DNA of 64,000 bases from Bimuria novae-zelandiae CBS 107.79. Its lineage: Eukaryota > Ascomycota > Dothideomycetes > Pleosporales > Didymosphaeriaceae. The stretch is taken from the NCBI GenBank assembly GCA_010015655.1, contig ML976748.1, forward strand, positions 221,725 to 285,724, written 5' to 3'. This document shows positions 23,613-36,970 of this stretch, piece after piece. Position 1 is the first letter of the stretch. Every line of letters begins with the position of its first letter. A model generated the notes under the pieces. It saw nothing but the letters and a program-made list of their open reading frames with translations, was not told the DNA's origin and ran no database searches. The position numbers were made by a program, and so were the translations under genes.

Positions 23613-26099
23613 ATGACTTCGAAGAACTACCCCACACAACGATTGAAGCACTCAAGCACTACTCCCTCAGAAATATTTCGCAAGCTCCAGAGCACCCTGG
23701 CTTTTCTATGTCTCTACCAATCGAAACTATCGTGTTTGATGGGCGCGCTCTATTCAGCATGCCTCCAACGCAAGTCCAGGAGTGCGGAACAGGAAAGCCA
23801 TACAGCTCGCGACCAGAATTTCGGCCAGACGAAGGTATCACTTAATCCTGAACCTGGGAGCATTCCCATGCGCCGCAGCATGGGCACACTCTCCAACATA
23901 GCAACAGCGGCGACGACATACCAGAATTTAGTGCGGCTCCCAAAATCAGCACAAATACTACCGAATCTGCGACCGAGCCAGGATTCACGGATGCAATCGC
24001 GATGGGAGCTTCATTCGACTTGGTCAGCGAGGGCTACATTCTCCACTGGTCGTTTGAGCAGCCAGCATGCAGGGGCAATCAGTTGCCAGACTGGTTCTAG
24101 ACCAAACATTATCAGTATTCTTACAACCGTCATTGCCAGCAATTCCCGCGAACATAGACCTCATTCTCTTCGACGCGAGATAAACCCAGACGAACTCTCA
24201 TTTTTCTCTACTTCATCAACATCCGCGGGTAATGGGAAAGTTGAGGACGCTACTAGCGTGCATGAATCGGGAAAGGCGGGAGACCATCAACAGACTGCAT
24301 TACAACAATCAACGCAGGTACCTACCAAAAGAGAACGCGGCACTCAAACCACCCTCACAGTCCCAACGCTCAAGGAGGGCAAGACAGAGTGCTCTACGAT
24401 CATCTCGGATAGTACGGCCAACACCCGCGAGGCCCGAAGCGACGAACAATCCGAGGAGAAATCTGAAGACGAACGCAAAGACTGGAACAGTATCCGCGCA
24501 CTGCCGGAAGAAAAATATGTGTCTCTAGTCAGAGATAGTTTATTGCGTGAATCCAAGGACACCTTGATACATCAGTGTACGGTCGTCGGAAGCCGAGGAG
24601 GCTCTTTTCACCATGCCGTTATTGTTGTCGTCGTTTGCAAAAGGAAAGGGGATCGTATGAACAAATCTGAGCGATATGTTGTCCGAGTTCCTGCTCACGG
24701 AGTCGCATCATTGTGGCGCGACGAGGACAAGTATATGATGAGGCGTGAAGTAGAGCTTTTGCGACTGATCCATCATCATACGAAGGTCCCTGTTCCCCGA
24801 GTCGTCGATTTCTGCGACGATCTTGACAGCCTACATGGTCTTGGTGCCCCATGGATACTTATGGAGATGCTCCCTGGGGATAGCGCCGTCAAGGTCTGGT
24901 ATGACGCACCGTACAAGTACGAGACAGCATACCTGACCGCTGATGTTCCATCTCCAGAAACCCACCGCAAGCGTGTCAATCTGCTCAGCTCGCTCGCGTC
25001 CTGTATGGCCGAGTTGCAAAAACTGGAGTTCGATGCTATCGGTATGCCTCAGATCTCTGATTGCGGTAGCGCAGAAGACCCAACCAAATGCGGACATCAC
25101 AAGACTGTAGTAAGCCACTCCTTCCACTGGCCTTATACCGAGGACATTCACAAGGTTGTCCGGCACGGCCCATTCGCTTCGACACAAGGGTATATTGAAG
25201 CTGCATGGAAACACTCATTTGGCCCGGATCGCGAACTCGATGTTGAAGAAGATCATCGGAGTATGCATGGAGCTTGCAAGATCCTGGAAATGGTGTTTGA
25301 CACCGCCCCTTTTCACTCCAAGTCCGAAACTTTCGTTATCCGCCACAATGACCTAGACCTACAAAATATCCTAACAAACAAGGATGGGTTCGTTACCGGC
25401 ATTATCGACTGGGACGGTGCATATGCAGCTCCACGCTGCGTTGGAACTGCAGCTGTGCCAAGATGGCTTATGCACGATTGGTTTCCATCAGACGACGATG
25501 ACGAGGAAGAGCTGGAGACGCGACCACATATGGCATGGGCAACAGATTACTACCGGAAAATCTATGCGGCCGCCATGTATGCTGCGGAGCAGAAACAAGG
25601 CTTGTCAATCGATGCAAAATACACGTCAAAATCGCCACTCTATCTCTCGGCTCTGAGCTGCCTGTATGAGGGAGGCGAGCTGTTGGACTTTACGAAGAAG
25701 GTTCTCCAACGTATTCCCACGTTGACTGCGAACGCCGATAGTTTTAGGAGGCTTCTAGGGGGCTGGCCATATGCCCGAGCGATGCTTAGTGAGGAAATCG
25801 CAAAGCTTTGTGAGCCAGAGTTGCCTGATGCAGCAATCTTCTGTGAGCTTAGAGAGGATTTCAACTTCTTTAGGGGTGTTGAAGGTTTCGGTGATCCAAC
25901 AGAACATGGTATCGAAGGAGCGTCGCAGCTGCAAGTAACCTCGCCTATCCCCGAAGCTGTAAACGAACCCAAACCCAAGGACGACGACAAAGTAGTTACC
26001 CTCACTACATCCATACCCAGTGGTGATGGAGACGCTTCATCCCCCTCTGCACCGATTGATTCCGACCCGAGCCGAACTGCCAGCCTAGTCTCAGGCTAA
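23613..26099 (+). CDS. APH-like phosphotransferase/kinase-fold protein
   Basis: The open frame is 828 codons. The kinase-fold part begins near residue 290 (DWNSIRALPEEKYVSLVRDS). It continues with YVVRVPAHGVASLW, where Arg stands at the usual ATP-binding Lys position, then VPVPRVVDF and a hinge GAPWILMEMLPG. The catalytic loop is RHNDLDLQNIL, with H578, D580 and N585 in this frame, followed by GIIDWDGA with D599. These are the hallmarks of the aminoglycoside phosphotransferase/choline kinase fold (PF01636), which is greatly expanded in filamentous fungi with mostly unknown substrates. A long C-terminal part ends in an acidic, Ser/Pro-rich tail. Residues 1-200 look unlike normal protein, and another frame reads better there (MSLPIETIVFDGRALFSMPP near 23709). 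The true start is therefore uncertain and N-terminal introns are likely. Coding is confident from about 24220 onward. Confidence 0.75.
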   Translation: MTSKNYPTQRLKHSSTTPSEIFRKLQSTLAFLCLYQSKLSCLMGALYSACLQRKSRSAEQESHTARDQNFGQTKVSLNPEPGSIPMRRSMGTLSNIATAATTYQNLVRLPKSAQILPNLRPSQDSRMQSRWELHSTWSARATFSTGRLSSQHAGAISCQTGSRPNIISILTTVIASNSREHRPHSLRREINPDELSFFSTSSTSAGNGKVEDATSVHESGKAGDHQQTALQQSTQVPTKRERGTQTTLTVPTLKEGKTECSTIISDSTANTREARSDEQSEEKSEDERKDWNSIRALPEEKYVSLVRDSLLRESKDTLIHQCTVVGSRGGSFHHAVIVVVVCKRKGDRMNKSERYVVRVPAHGVASLWRDEDKYMMRREVELLRLIHHHTKVPVPRVVDFCDDLDSLHGLGAPWILMEMLPGDSAVKVWYDAPYKYETAYLTADVPSPETHRKRVNLLSSLASCMAELQKLEFDAIGMPQISDCGSAEDPTKCGHHKTVVSHSFHWPYTEDIHKVVRHGPFASTQGYIEAAWKHSFGPDRELDVEEDHRSMHGACKILEMVFDTAPFHSKSETFVIRHNDLDLQNILTNKDGFVTGIIDWDGAYAAPRCVGTAAVPRWLMHDWFPSDDDDEEELETRPHMAWATDYYRKIYAAAMYAAEQKQGLSIDAKYTSKSPLYLSALSCLYEGGELLDFTKKVLQRIPTLTANADSFRRLLGGWPYARAMLSEEIAKLCEPELPDAAIFCELREDFNFFRGVEGFGDPTEHGIEGASQLQVTSPIPEAVNEPKPKDDDKVVTLTTSIPSGDGDASSPSAPIDSDPSRTASLVSG

Positions 26100-26650
26100 A
26101 CGTCCCGACACAACACAAAAATTCCGACTCCCAAATTGGTCGTACCGAAGCCCTCCGCAGGGACCCTTCACCCACGGTACGTCGCGCAAGACAAGTTTGG
26201 TCGACGTTTTGAGTTAAAAGAGATCACCGACACGATAACTCCGTAATCTCTGGAACGAACCAGCCCAACCACCTGCTCATCACGACCCGCGTCTCCACCG
26301 TTAGCCTAGGATACGTGAATACAAAGATAACGACATTGTCAATCTAACAACCTTCTTTACCGGACCTGCAATCGACACATCTGCTCTAAACACCCCCATT
26401 ATCCAGACACTGCACGACGCCACTCAAGCGACTTTTCAAATATTTTGCTCGCAACATCCTAGAATGGGTTGATATATCGGATACATGTACTTGATTAGTT
26501 TGGGTTAGGAAGGAATTAACAAGCTCTTGCTCACAACATGTACATCTCCAGCGCACACAACCCTCCTCGTAGAATCCAGTACCAGCGTCGGCAGACTCAT
26601 ATGGCGATGACCCTCCGACAGAATATCATACACCACCCCACCACCCCCTC
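26100..26650. other. Convergent intergenic region
   Basis: This is 551 bp between the ends of the kinase gene (plus) and the DUF1479 gene (minus), so it should hold both 3' untranslated regions. It is C-rich towards its right end. I see no repeat or RNA gene in it. Confidence 0.45.
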
Positions 26651-28224
26651 CTACCCATAAAACCCCTCAACCTTATTCCCCAAATCCAGCACAACCCTCT
26701 CCCCCGTCCCCAACCCCTCTACCCCACTATCCCACTCACGCAACCCCATCGCCCTCACCCCTTCTTCCCCCAGCAATCCCTCCACCTCTTCAACCCCCAC
26801 CCTCCCCACATGTCCGCTCTCCCCCACGCCCCCACCAAAATCCGGACTCGGTTCACCCCTCACAAATTTCTCCCGCTGCCGTACAAGATACCGCGCGTTA
26901 TCCTCAGTCAGCGGGCACGCAGGGATATACAAGACCGACGAGTCCGCGGTGCCAGCGTGTGTCTTGTCAACGGCGTGGATGGTGTCGCAGTGCCAGGCGA
27001 CGTAGTCCCCGGGCCGCACGGTGGGGATGTGGATCATACACTTCTGGAGCTGTAAGTGCGGGTGCAGGAGGTGCGAGAGTTCCTGGCCGTGGCCCGGAGT
27101 CGCGCCTTGGATCCACGAGCTAGGCTGCTCATCCATTTTCCAATTTTCTACGTTCAGGAAAGCCTGGGTGTTCGTGACAGCCTCGCTAGCCGTCTGCGCG
27201 CCGGGTGCGACGCCAGAGACGGGCGAGAAGAACGGGCGGAGGAGATAGTACGCTGTCGCCTTCGCAAGCAGCGGGTTAACGAGGAGCGTGCCTTCTCCAG
27301 GTCCCGTCGTAGAGAGGGAGAGCCACCCCTGGAACATGCGGAATGCGGAGCACGCGCCGACGCCGTTGTGCAGGTCGGATACGACGGGGAGACGGCAGCT
27401 GGACTCCCACGGGTCGAAGGCTTCCCAGCAGCCTTTCCAGACGCTGTCGTAGATGCGGCCGAGCCCGTAGCCGTTCTCGTCCCAGCGCTCTACGCTGCCG
27501 CCGTCGACGTGGGGGCCGAGCGCGAAGCGTGAGTCCCCCGGGAGGCGCATGCGCAGACGGTCGGCGTACGAGATGGGGTGGCGCGTTGAGATGGGCGTGT
27601 GCGGATTTGTCGCGTGCCAGTAGGACATGAGGAAGCGCTGCACCCTGAGCATGTTGGGGTGGCCGCGGGCGAGGAGCTGGGCGCGCGACCAGTAGAGCTC
27701 GAAGACTTGTGGGTTTTCTGGCGGGAAGGCCGCGGGTTGTCAGACTGGATGTTCAATAGAGATGGCATGTTACGCATACCCTTCGTCTGTGGATTAGCTT
27801 TGATGTATTCCCTCAAGCTCTCCTTCCAGCCCAATGCCTCCTCCTCGCTCACAACGCCTCGAACGACAGCGACGCCCCGCTTCCGCAGCGCCTCATTGAA
27901 TTCTTCCGGCGCATTGTCGATGTCTTTGAAGTCGATCTCCGGTATGACCTTCGATCCCTTCTCCACAATGAGCGGTATCTCCTCCCTCAGATCTTGGAGC
28001 AACCGCTCCCAAGACAGGCGTATCGCATCCTCATTTCCCCTGATCAAGCGCGTCTTGAGGTCCGCGTATTCTGCCGCTAGCGGAGAAAACCTCTGACCGG
28101 AGAGCGAAGTGAAAGCATCTGAGATATCGCCTGCGCGCTTCGAAGTCGCCTGCGTCGCGGCTGTGCGTGTGTGATGCAGCCTGCGGATTGCTGGAGATCG
28201 GATGGTTCGGGCAATCGAGAGCAT
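26651..28224 (-). CDS. DUF1479 family protein, putative Fe(II)/2-oxoglutarate-type dioxygenase, 503 aa
   Basis: Exon 1 is 27780-28224 and exon 2 is 26651-27717. The 62-nt intron has donor GTATGC, branch point CTGAC and acceptor CAG. Splicing joins ANPQTK to ENPQVFELYWSRAQLLARG in frame, a join I recognise from the family. The first 25 residues (MLSIARTIRSPAIRRLHHTR) are basic and amphipathic, like a mitochondrial presequence. The DUF1479 (PF07350) core follows, with GPHVDGGSVERW giving the HxD pair and AWHCDTIHAVDKTH a later conserved His-rich segment. Members resemble 2-oxoglutarate oxygenases, but their substrate is generally unknown. Length is normal for the family. A TATA-like sequence lies about 70 bp upstream. 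The gene is divergent from the GH1 gene. Confidence 0.88.
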
Positions 28225-29094
28225 CGTGGATGTCGGCCTCCTGTTCTCACTTCAATGCTCCAATGTCGTAGTAATAGCTCCAGCTCATCCCCATTATATA
28301 TGCGTCGTCTTCCGACAACTACTTGTGATGGTATTCGAGCTCCGCCAGCATCTCTTCGATGGATGATGTTTCTGAGGCCCTAACTCCCCGGGAAACCTCG
28401 AAGCGGAATGGTCTCCGCCTGCGGAGCTAAACCGTCCTGGGTCAGTGCGGGGGTCCGACGTTGCGACTGAACATGCGTTCAGAAAGGTTTCCGATGAGGC
28501 CTGAAAGTCGTTTGTTCAATCGAATCGGAAACAGGAAATAACGTCGGAATACCATCAATCTGGGATTCTCGGATTCGACGCTGAGACAGAGCTCGCCTGG
28601 ACCTGCCATCATCGCACTGGCGCCTCAGCATCACCTCAACAGCCCCGCGTTGATAACAGCCCACCCCCTCAGCTCCCCCATGGTTAAAGGGCAGGTAGAA
28701 TCGACGGGCCGCTCAGCCATTCACCGCCCCGGTAGCCGGGAGCTACAGCGGCAGAACGGACCTGAACTGTCGGGCAGCAGCACACATCTTCTGCAACAAG
28801 ACGGCTCTGAGAGACTCGAGAAGTGGATCGCCAGCCCAAAGGCACAGTCCAGAGGCGGAAGAATCCATGGCCTTCCGGATGCGACTTTTCGATGAAGTAG
28901 AACTTGCTTTTTAGGGCTTACTGCGCGCCTCGTAATGTCATGCGACGCGGACGCGTCGTAGCTGGCTCCGTGGGAAGCCTTCCGTCGTAGACCTGGGTCC
29001 CGGTATATGTAGCACTGATGCCCTCGAGCGCTTTATGGTTCGATTGCATCGCTTGCGTAACTTTGTGCTGTGATTCTCGGACCATAAAGCCAAC
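28225..29094. promoter_or_regulatory. Shared divergent promoter region of the DUF1479 and GH1 genes
   Basis: The 870-bp region separates two divergently transcribed genes. For the minus gene, CATATATAATGG (complement of about 28292-28303) is a TATA-like box about 70 bp from its ATG. Two sequences fit the carbon-repressor CreA consensus SYGGRG: GCGGGG at 28447-28452 and CCGGGG on the complement near 28386-28392. Carbon repression of a beta-glucosidase would make sense, but such short motifs occur often by chance. No longer open frame here looks coding. Confidence 0.4.
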
Positions 29095-30991
<1,897 letters not shown>

Positions 30992-33295
30992 ATTTCGGGC
31001 ACCAGGGGGCACGTAGCGAGGCACTGTTGGAGGCGCCCTGCAAGAAAGAGTTCCAGAAGGCTTCTTGTGTAGTGTATTGCTTGGCATATCGTGTGGCCTA
31101 GTGTGTGGCGTGCGTTAACGTTTTCACGCGACCCTCGGTATGATATGCGCGAGGCTGGAAGATCTGTCTGGGAACTTTAACGAAGCAAATTGTGGTGAAC
31201 TTCATAGTAGTTTATCGCAGCTGACTTCAAGCTGACGGCGGGGACGTGGAAAAAGAGCCGATTTTCGATAGACGGATAGGTAGATCCACAGCGGTAACGG
31301 TGCATCCGGAACCCGCTCTTGCAAAGCTTTCGATACATTCATCATGCGATGACGACGGGAGCCGTCATGGCGGCCGTTGGCATCCGCAAGAGTGTTACTG
31401 CCCCTCCTTCAGATAATGTTTCGGAGATGAAAGATCCACCTTCGTAATTCGGCTGTAAAGTTTATACCATGGCGATGGCGATCAAACCCTTTCTCTTTAG
31501 TTAATTGCCGCCACAGCTGGGTTCTTCTAGACTGGAGCTAGAAGGAATCGGTAGATCTAGTGGCGACCATCGCGTTTGGTAGACCAGGAAATTGACTCGG
31601 TAGCCGCCACCAAGACACCAAAGCCCCTGGCCCGCTGTCGTGCAACCAGAATAAACTCTAAATGCGCGCGAGCGTGGCAGCCCTGTCAAGTCATGTTTCA
31701 AGTGCGGCCCTTTCTTTGCGTTGCACGCCATCTCCTTATTTGGAAAGAGGGGCCCAATGATGACGACCCGTTTCCACGAGCGTCGGACGATACTGGGAGT
31801 ACTTTGTGTCGAGCGCTTTGAACTGTGGTTCTGCTCGTATTCGCCTAGCCATCGTGTCGAGATGGACGAAGAAAGCCTGAACGGCGACTTGATCACTAAA
31901 CAGACATCTTTCAGCGATTACAGTATTTATTAGGTAGCGAGAGGGCGCCTGAGGGCTCCCACACACGTCGTGAAGGGTGCGGTGTGGGGAAGCATGCGGT
32001 CTTCCTAGCGCGACTCGCAAATTGAGAATGCCACCAAGACACTGATGTCGACATTCGGCAGTTACATAGTGCGCCCGTCCGTGAGGAAAGCAAGCAGCAA
32101 CCGATGGTTCGGCGGCATCAAGGTGACCGAGCAGATTCGACCGATATCTCTTTAGTGCCCGTAAACTTTGAGACTGCGGCTCGACCCGCAAGAAGGGCCG
32201 AAGAATAGTTTGCCAAGCGAGACTGCAAGAGCGTCGGTTTGGAATATAAAAAATCGAGAGATCCACGGTTCCGCCGCACCTGCCGCGGTTGCGCAATACG
32301 GAGAGGCATGTGCTGAGGGTTTGCATGAACGCAGGGAATGGTCCCACTTGGGCGAACAGATGTTCGCTGAAGACATTTTCCATGCGCCCGATGCGAAGAC
32401 GTCTCAATTGAGATGTTTCAGTGTTGTGTGTTAACCCAAGATAGGAATTGCACAGGCCGATTGCAATCGAATCTTTGCTTTCTTATTATGCGAGACGTCG
32501 ACCAAGTGAGGCGACCGGAAGCGTCTACCACGCTCGGTCGCGCTTACCCGCGAATAATCGACGCCGTGCAACCGAACTTCTGCAGGTACAAGTATGCAAT
32601 CAGTGTGCGGGATGAGTGATAGCCGGAGAAATCCTCCGGAGCGCTGATGACAGTCGGAGAAAGGCGTGGATGCCAGGTCCCAAAGAGCCAGATTACATGC
32701 CGCGTCATTGCAGACGCTGGGCAGGAACGACCCGCGGGTCATACGGACCACGACCAGACATCTCGCCAAATCGCAACATCGTCAGTCTCCTTTTTTTTTT
32801 GAGAGATATTTGCATCCCGTGTAGGATCAGCGCACAGAGCGGCGAAACATTATGAATGAAACAAACCAGCACGCAAATGGACAACTACCCCCCACTAGCC
32901 TCGGTTGTTCCTGGATCATCATCGGAACAATTCATCACTGATCACTCAGCTGACAGCGGCGGTTTTACCTCGAACAAATATAAGCTAGAAGTACGTAGCC
33001 CTTCCGTAGTTCCGTGGCGCGCTAGAAGGCCGAAGTGAAGCTAGAAACTTCAGTGAAATGTTAATTGACGACATCAGCGCTTGTGCCATCGCGTGAGGGT
33101 GTGCTCGCTCCTTGGTTCGACATGTGTCAAGTTTCATCTCGTATGCCCTTGATTTGTCGTTACAGTCTGCATCGGCCGTTATCACGATCCACATTTGGAG
33201 CAAAGTAGACGAGATATACGCTAGGTTCTTCTCGCGTCGCTAAAACAACGCTTGGCTTCAGAAGCTTTACCAACTTCTACTATTGCTATTGTTTG
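30992..33295. other. Long stretch without a confident gene
   Basis: About 2.3 kb of normal to high GC. The longest frame is 31736-32407 on the minus strand (223 codons). It has no recognisable domain, a composition typical of chance frames in GC-rich DNA, and open frames on the opposite strand across the same bases. A short Pro/Ser-rich frame near 32868-33030 (MDNYPPLASVVPGSSSEQF) has protein-like character and is followed by GTACGT, so it could be a lone first exon or gene remnant. A T-run lies near 32790-32800. Nothing else is supported. Confidence 0.4.
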
Positions 33296-33297
33296 TA

Positions 33298-33791
33298 CTA
33301 CGGCGTCAGGCATAAGTAGTGTACATGGTCCGCGCACTGCAGGGGTCTGCCAAGATGATCACGCGATGACTCAGAGACTGTCTATTGACAAAAATACATC
33401 TAATTACCTATAGTTTTGTACCTGAAACGCGTGTACCTTTTCCTCGCTGCCATCCTCGGGTCATCCCCTCTCCGCCCACACAATGTCAACCCAATTGAGG
33501 CTATTTGGAACAAGATGAAGGACTATATACAGCTGAATTACCCGGATCAAGAAGGAGGGAGACAGCCTACGTATGACGCCTTACGACAGATTGTACGGGA
33601 AGCGTGGGACTCAATTACAGTGCAGGATTTGAGGGAGCTCATCGACAGTAATAGACGCCCAAGGCGGTCACACAATGTACTAAAAATTCCATACAAAACA
33701 AGACAATACCGGGCTTACGTTACCTGGCTCCTGCCAAGCTGCACCCCTGCAGTGCGCGAACCATGTACACTACTTATGCCTGATGCCATAG
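33298..33791 (+). mobile_element. MITE-like deletion derivative of a mariner-type transposon
   Basis: The 494-bp element has 49-bp terminal inverted repeats (33298-33346 and 33743-33791) and TA target duplications at 33296-33297 and 33792-33793. The repeats share GGCATAAGTAGTGTACATGG and a GCACTGCAGGGGT block, and they differ only by transitions (C/T, G/A, C/T). Inside, roughly 33460-33710 (plus) encodes the C-terminal end of a DDE transposase: NPIEAIWNKMKDYIQLNYP followed by YDALRQIVREAWDSIT and DLRELIDS. The first two catalytic Asp regions and the DNA-binding part are gone, so the copy is non-autonomous. It arose by internal deletion of a full element. Confidence 0.82.
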
Positions 33792-33793
33792 TA

Positions 33794-36062
33794 AGCGAGT
33801 CTCGTCGGAGGTAAGGAAATTATTCGGAGCGAAGCTTGTGAGACGTGTTTCACGAGGCCTAAAAATACTCCGTCTACCGGAGACGGTTCGCCAAATTGCA
33901 CCCCTGCCCATGAGGGTTTCTGTCGCCGCACAATCTTCATTTGTATGCTAGATACGAGTACGGTGAGTGTGAGGACGTGTTCCTCGGCAAACTCGATGGC
34001 TCTCCTGCCGTTCCGTCATGTGACGGTCGCCAAAATATGCTCCTTCAGATTGTGGTGATCACTTGTATGAAGAGACTATTGGAAGACGAGCACAGGACAC
34101 GAGCAGGTTGCGCGACCACGTTTGCCGACCATAGCTCGACTTCTGAAAAGCGTGTTGGCCCAGGATAGGCGATTCAGTGGCCGAAAGCACTCAAGGTTTC
34201 GGCATGGCTCTATAGGAGTGCAATGAGGAGTTTCGTGATAGCAGTGGCCAGGGTGGTGCGCAGGCAAACATCAATGCCTCATCTCGTTTTGACGTTGGCC
34301 TGCAAAGACTGGTCTGAGCCGGGTGGGGGTTCATGCTGCTCAACTGCAGCTGGGGGCACCCTAGCAGAGGTCACTGCAAATCGAGCATGCTGAGACACGA
34401 CATGGACGCTCACCGCACCTATCGCGGTACGGGAGGAAACTGCCTCAACTGCTTCACTACTCTGTGCAACTAGCGATCAGCGCTTCGCGTCCAGTATTGA
34501 CGATGACAGTGGCATCATGGCGGGGCCAGATAAATCTCCGCTCAGGCTCTATCGGGAGATGGCATAATGGCCTCGGACGGTTCTGGCTCCCCCTTAGCAA
34601 GGGAGATGATGCCAAGGGAGCGAAAGCTCTGACCAGAGAGCCCGTTTCGTCGCGCTGCATGCTCGCAATGATCGACGCGTTCCCTGGTCGCCTGTCGAGA
34701 ACCGGCAGCGTCGGCAACGCGGACGCAGCGCAGGCCAGCCGCTCGTAGAGAAGAGAAGAGACGAGGCGAGAATGCGAGCGATGAGCAGACGATGAAGGGG
34801 ACACGCGCTAGAGCAGCAGCACATGTAGTAGCGGAGCGATGTGCTTGACCATCTCGAAGTGTGAGGGCAGGCGCACCCCACCATACCCACTAGCGTCAGT
34901 GGTTGACACGATCCATGGCGGCCACGTGCTGCAGCTTCCCCCCTGGCCCTGCGCTAACCTCTCTTCTCTTTGCGCGATTCGCCTGGCCCGCTACAAGTGC
35001 AGCCACCTCCACCATAATAGGATTGGGACCTTGAGACGCCGAACCCAGATGACGGGCCACGTTCCCTCCATTCTTACAGAGTCCAGAGAGCCCCCGTGTG
35101 TGCCAGGTCCTCGCCAACGGCGCTCGCGAAACTCATAGTCTCACCAACAAAAAAAAAAAAAAAAACCCCCTTCGCCGAACTCGCTGGCATCATCCTGATG
35201 AAGCGGTGAATAGGCCTGCCGAGACTGGCAAACCATTGACCGGGAGCTTTTCACACCCCATCCATCCGTAAGGGGAAGTGGGCCGAGCCATCCGCTTTCG
35301 ACGCCGATGGGGTGCTCGTTGGGTAGACAGCCGACGGGCGCTCCAGTTCGACGACGCTGTGCAAGTTGCACAGAGGTCGCCATCGTCGCCGTAGCCAAAA
35401 GGCTTCCGTCGTCTCTACAAGGTAGTGACCGTCGAAAGCTGTGCGCGAAGGAGGCTCCGTCTATTTTCTGACCCGCCCTCAACCGTCTCAGCATAGAAAC
35501 ACTGCCAACACCCAAGGCCCTAGGATAAGCTTCCTGCTGTCTCCAGACAACGGCGCCTCGATGCTTGCGCCTCTTTCTTCTCGTCTCCAAACTTTACTCA
35601 GTTTCACACCTGCATTTCCCCCGCAGGCTGCACGTGTGCTACCACCGAGCGTCTGGGTCTTCCTGGCAAGGATACAGGGACTAGTGGCGTGGTAGCCACA
35701 AACTAGGGTCCCTCGTAAAACTTGAGCTACCCCTACAGAGATCGTGTTATAGGCCTCCTCCCTGCTGTTCCTCGGACACTGCGTTTTGTTTATCTCTACC
35801 TATACCTTTTCCCACCTGCACATCCTCACCGTAATTTCTACTTAGAATCGATATTCGTTGCCATACCACTCTCTGGTCCGAGACCCGTCTATCCGTGCCC
35901 TCTGCACGCGGCACAACCTAAACCCATCTCGTCGTCCTAGTTGTCCAGGACGCCCTCGTCATCTTGCACACGGGAAGTTTGGGAGCTTGGTCCTTTACAT
36001 CCGAGCCGCTTACATAGCGACCACCACCTGTCTTAAACCCTCTGCCGGCCCCGCGGATCCTC
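33794..36062. other. Intergenic stretch upstream of the bZIP gene
   Basis: About 2.3 kb of GC-rich sequence with many mutually overlapping short frames and none recognisable. An A-run occupies about 35149-35165. The right part (35600-36062) is C/T-rich with several small upstream ATGs and probably contains the promoter and 5' leader of the bZIP gene. Confidence 0.45.
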
Positions 36063-36932
36063 ATGACTTCAGTAATCCACTATCGAGACCCCATTGCTTA
36101 CCGGAGTGGCGACCTCATGGGTACAAACTATGTCCCTCCACACATGGCGTCCCTGGACCGATCGCCTACTTACGACGACCATTCGTCCGGTTCGGAACGG
36201 AAACAGTCTACGTCCGGACCGAAGAAGCGACCCTCCAGAGCTGGAACTCGCAGTGTTACGACCTTGACTGCGGCGCAGTTGGAGCGCAAGAGGGCAAACG
36301 ACCGAGAGGCGCAGCGCGCCATCCGCCAGAGAACCAAGGATCACATTGAGAGTCTCGAGCGTCAAGTTCGCGATCTCGCTGCACAGATCGGTACAAACAG
36401 TTCTTCCAAGATGATGGAATTGATGCGTCGAAACGATGAGCTAGAACAAGAGAATGCGCTGCTCAGAGCGCGCCTTTCTCATGCCGGGCAAGCATTGGGA
36501 ATGCTGGAAAGTTCAGGTACGTCAATATTTCCTCTAGTCCGAGCACATATCGCTTGTTCGTGGTCAGCGCTGTTTGCTTTTTGATGTTTCGACGGTATCT
36601 ATTCCTAGGTAGCCGAACTTTTGCTTTTTGATCACCTGTACACTTTGGGCCATGTCAGACCAAAATCCGGCAACACGCTTTCGCATGCTGCTGTGCTTTC
36701 AAGCCTTCCAATTTTACTGACACTCCGCCATAGGCAATGCGATGCAGGGAACAGAGCCCTCCGGCCTGATAGCTGCAACTGGTGGCGCCCCTTCGCCCAG
36801 TGACCGGATTCAGATTCTTAGCCACGCGCGTCGTTCTTCGACTGGCACCGCCCGGAGCGTCCACTCTGTACCCGAGATTACCACGACCCCAGTTGGTCAA
36901 CCTGCGCCATGGCAGCAACAGCAACAACACTC

Positions 36933-36970
<38 letters not shown>

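Noticed and set aside
19373..26099. Antibiotic-resistance kinase
   Set aside because: The fold is shared with aminoglycoside phosphotransferases, but fungal members are a large family of unknown substrates and nothing here supports a resistance role.
27056..28096. Plus-strand frames up to 165 codons over the DUF1479 gene
   Set aside because: Shadows of a well-supported minus-strand gene with family motifs and an in-phase intron.
31736..32407. 223-codon minus-strand frame
   Set aside because: No domain, chance-like composition, overlapping frames on the other strand and no supporting splice structure.
34457..34890. Several overlapping frames of 90-115 codons on both strands
   Set aside because: Mutually overlapping frames in GC-rich DNA with no recognisable family.
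35149..35165. Poly-A run as a LINE or processed-gene tail
   Set aside because: No retrotransposed sequence or target duplication next to it.
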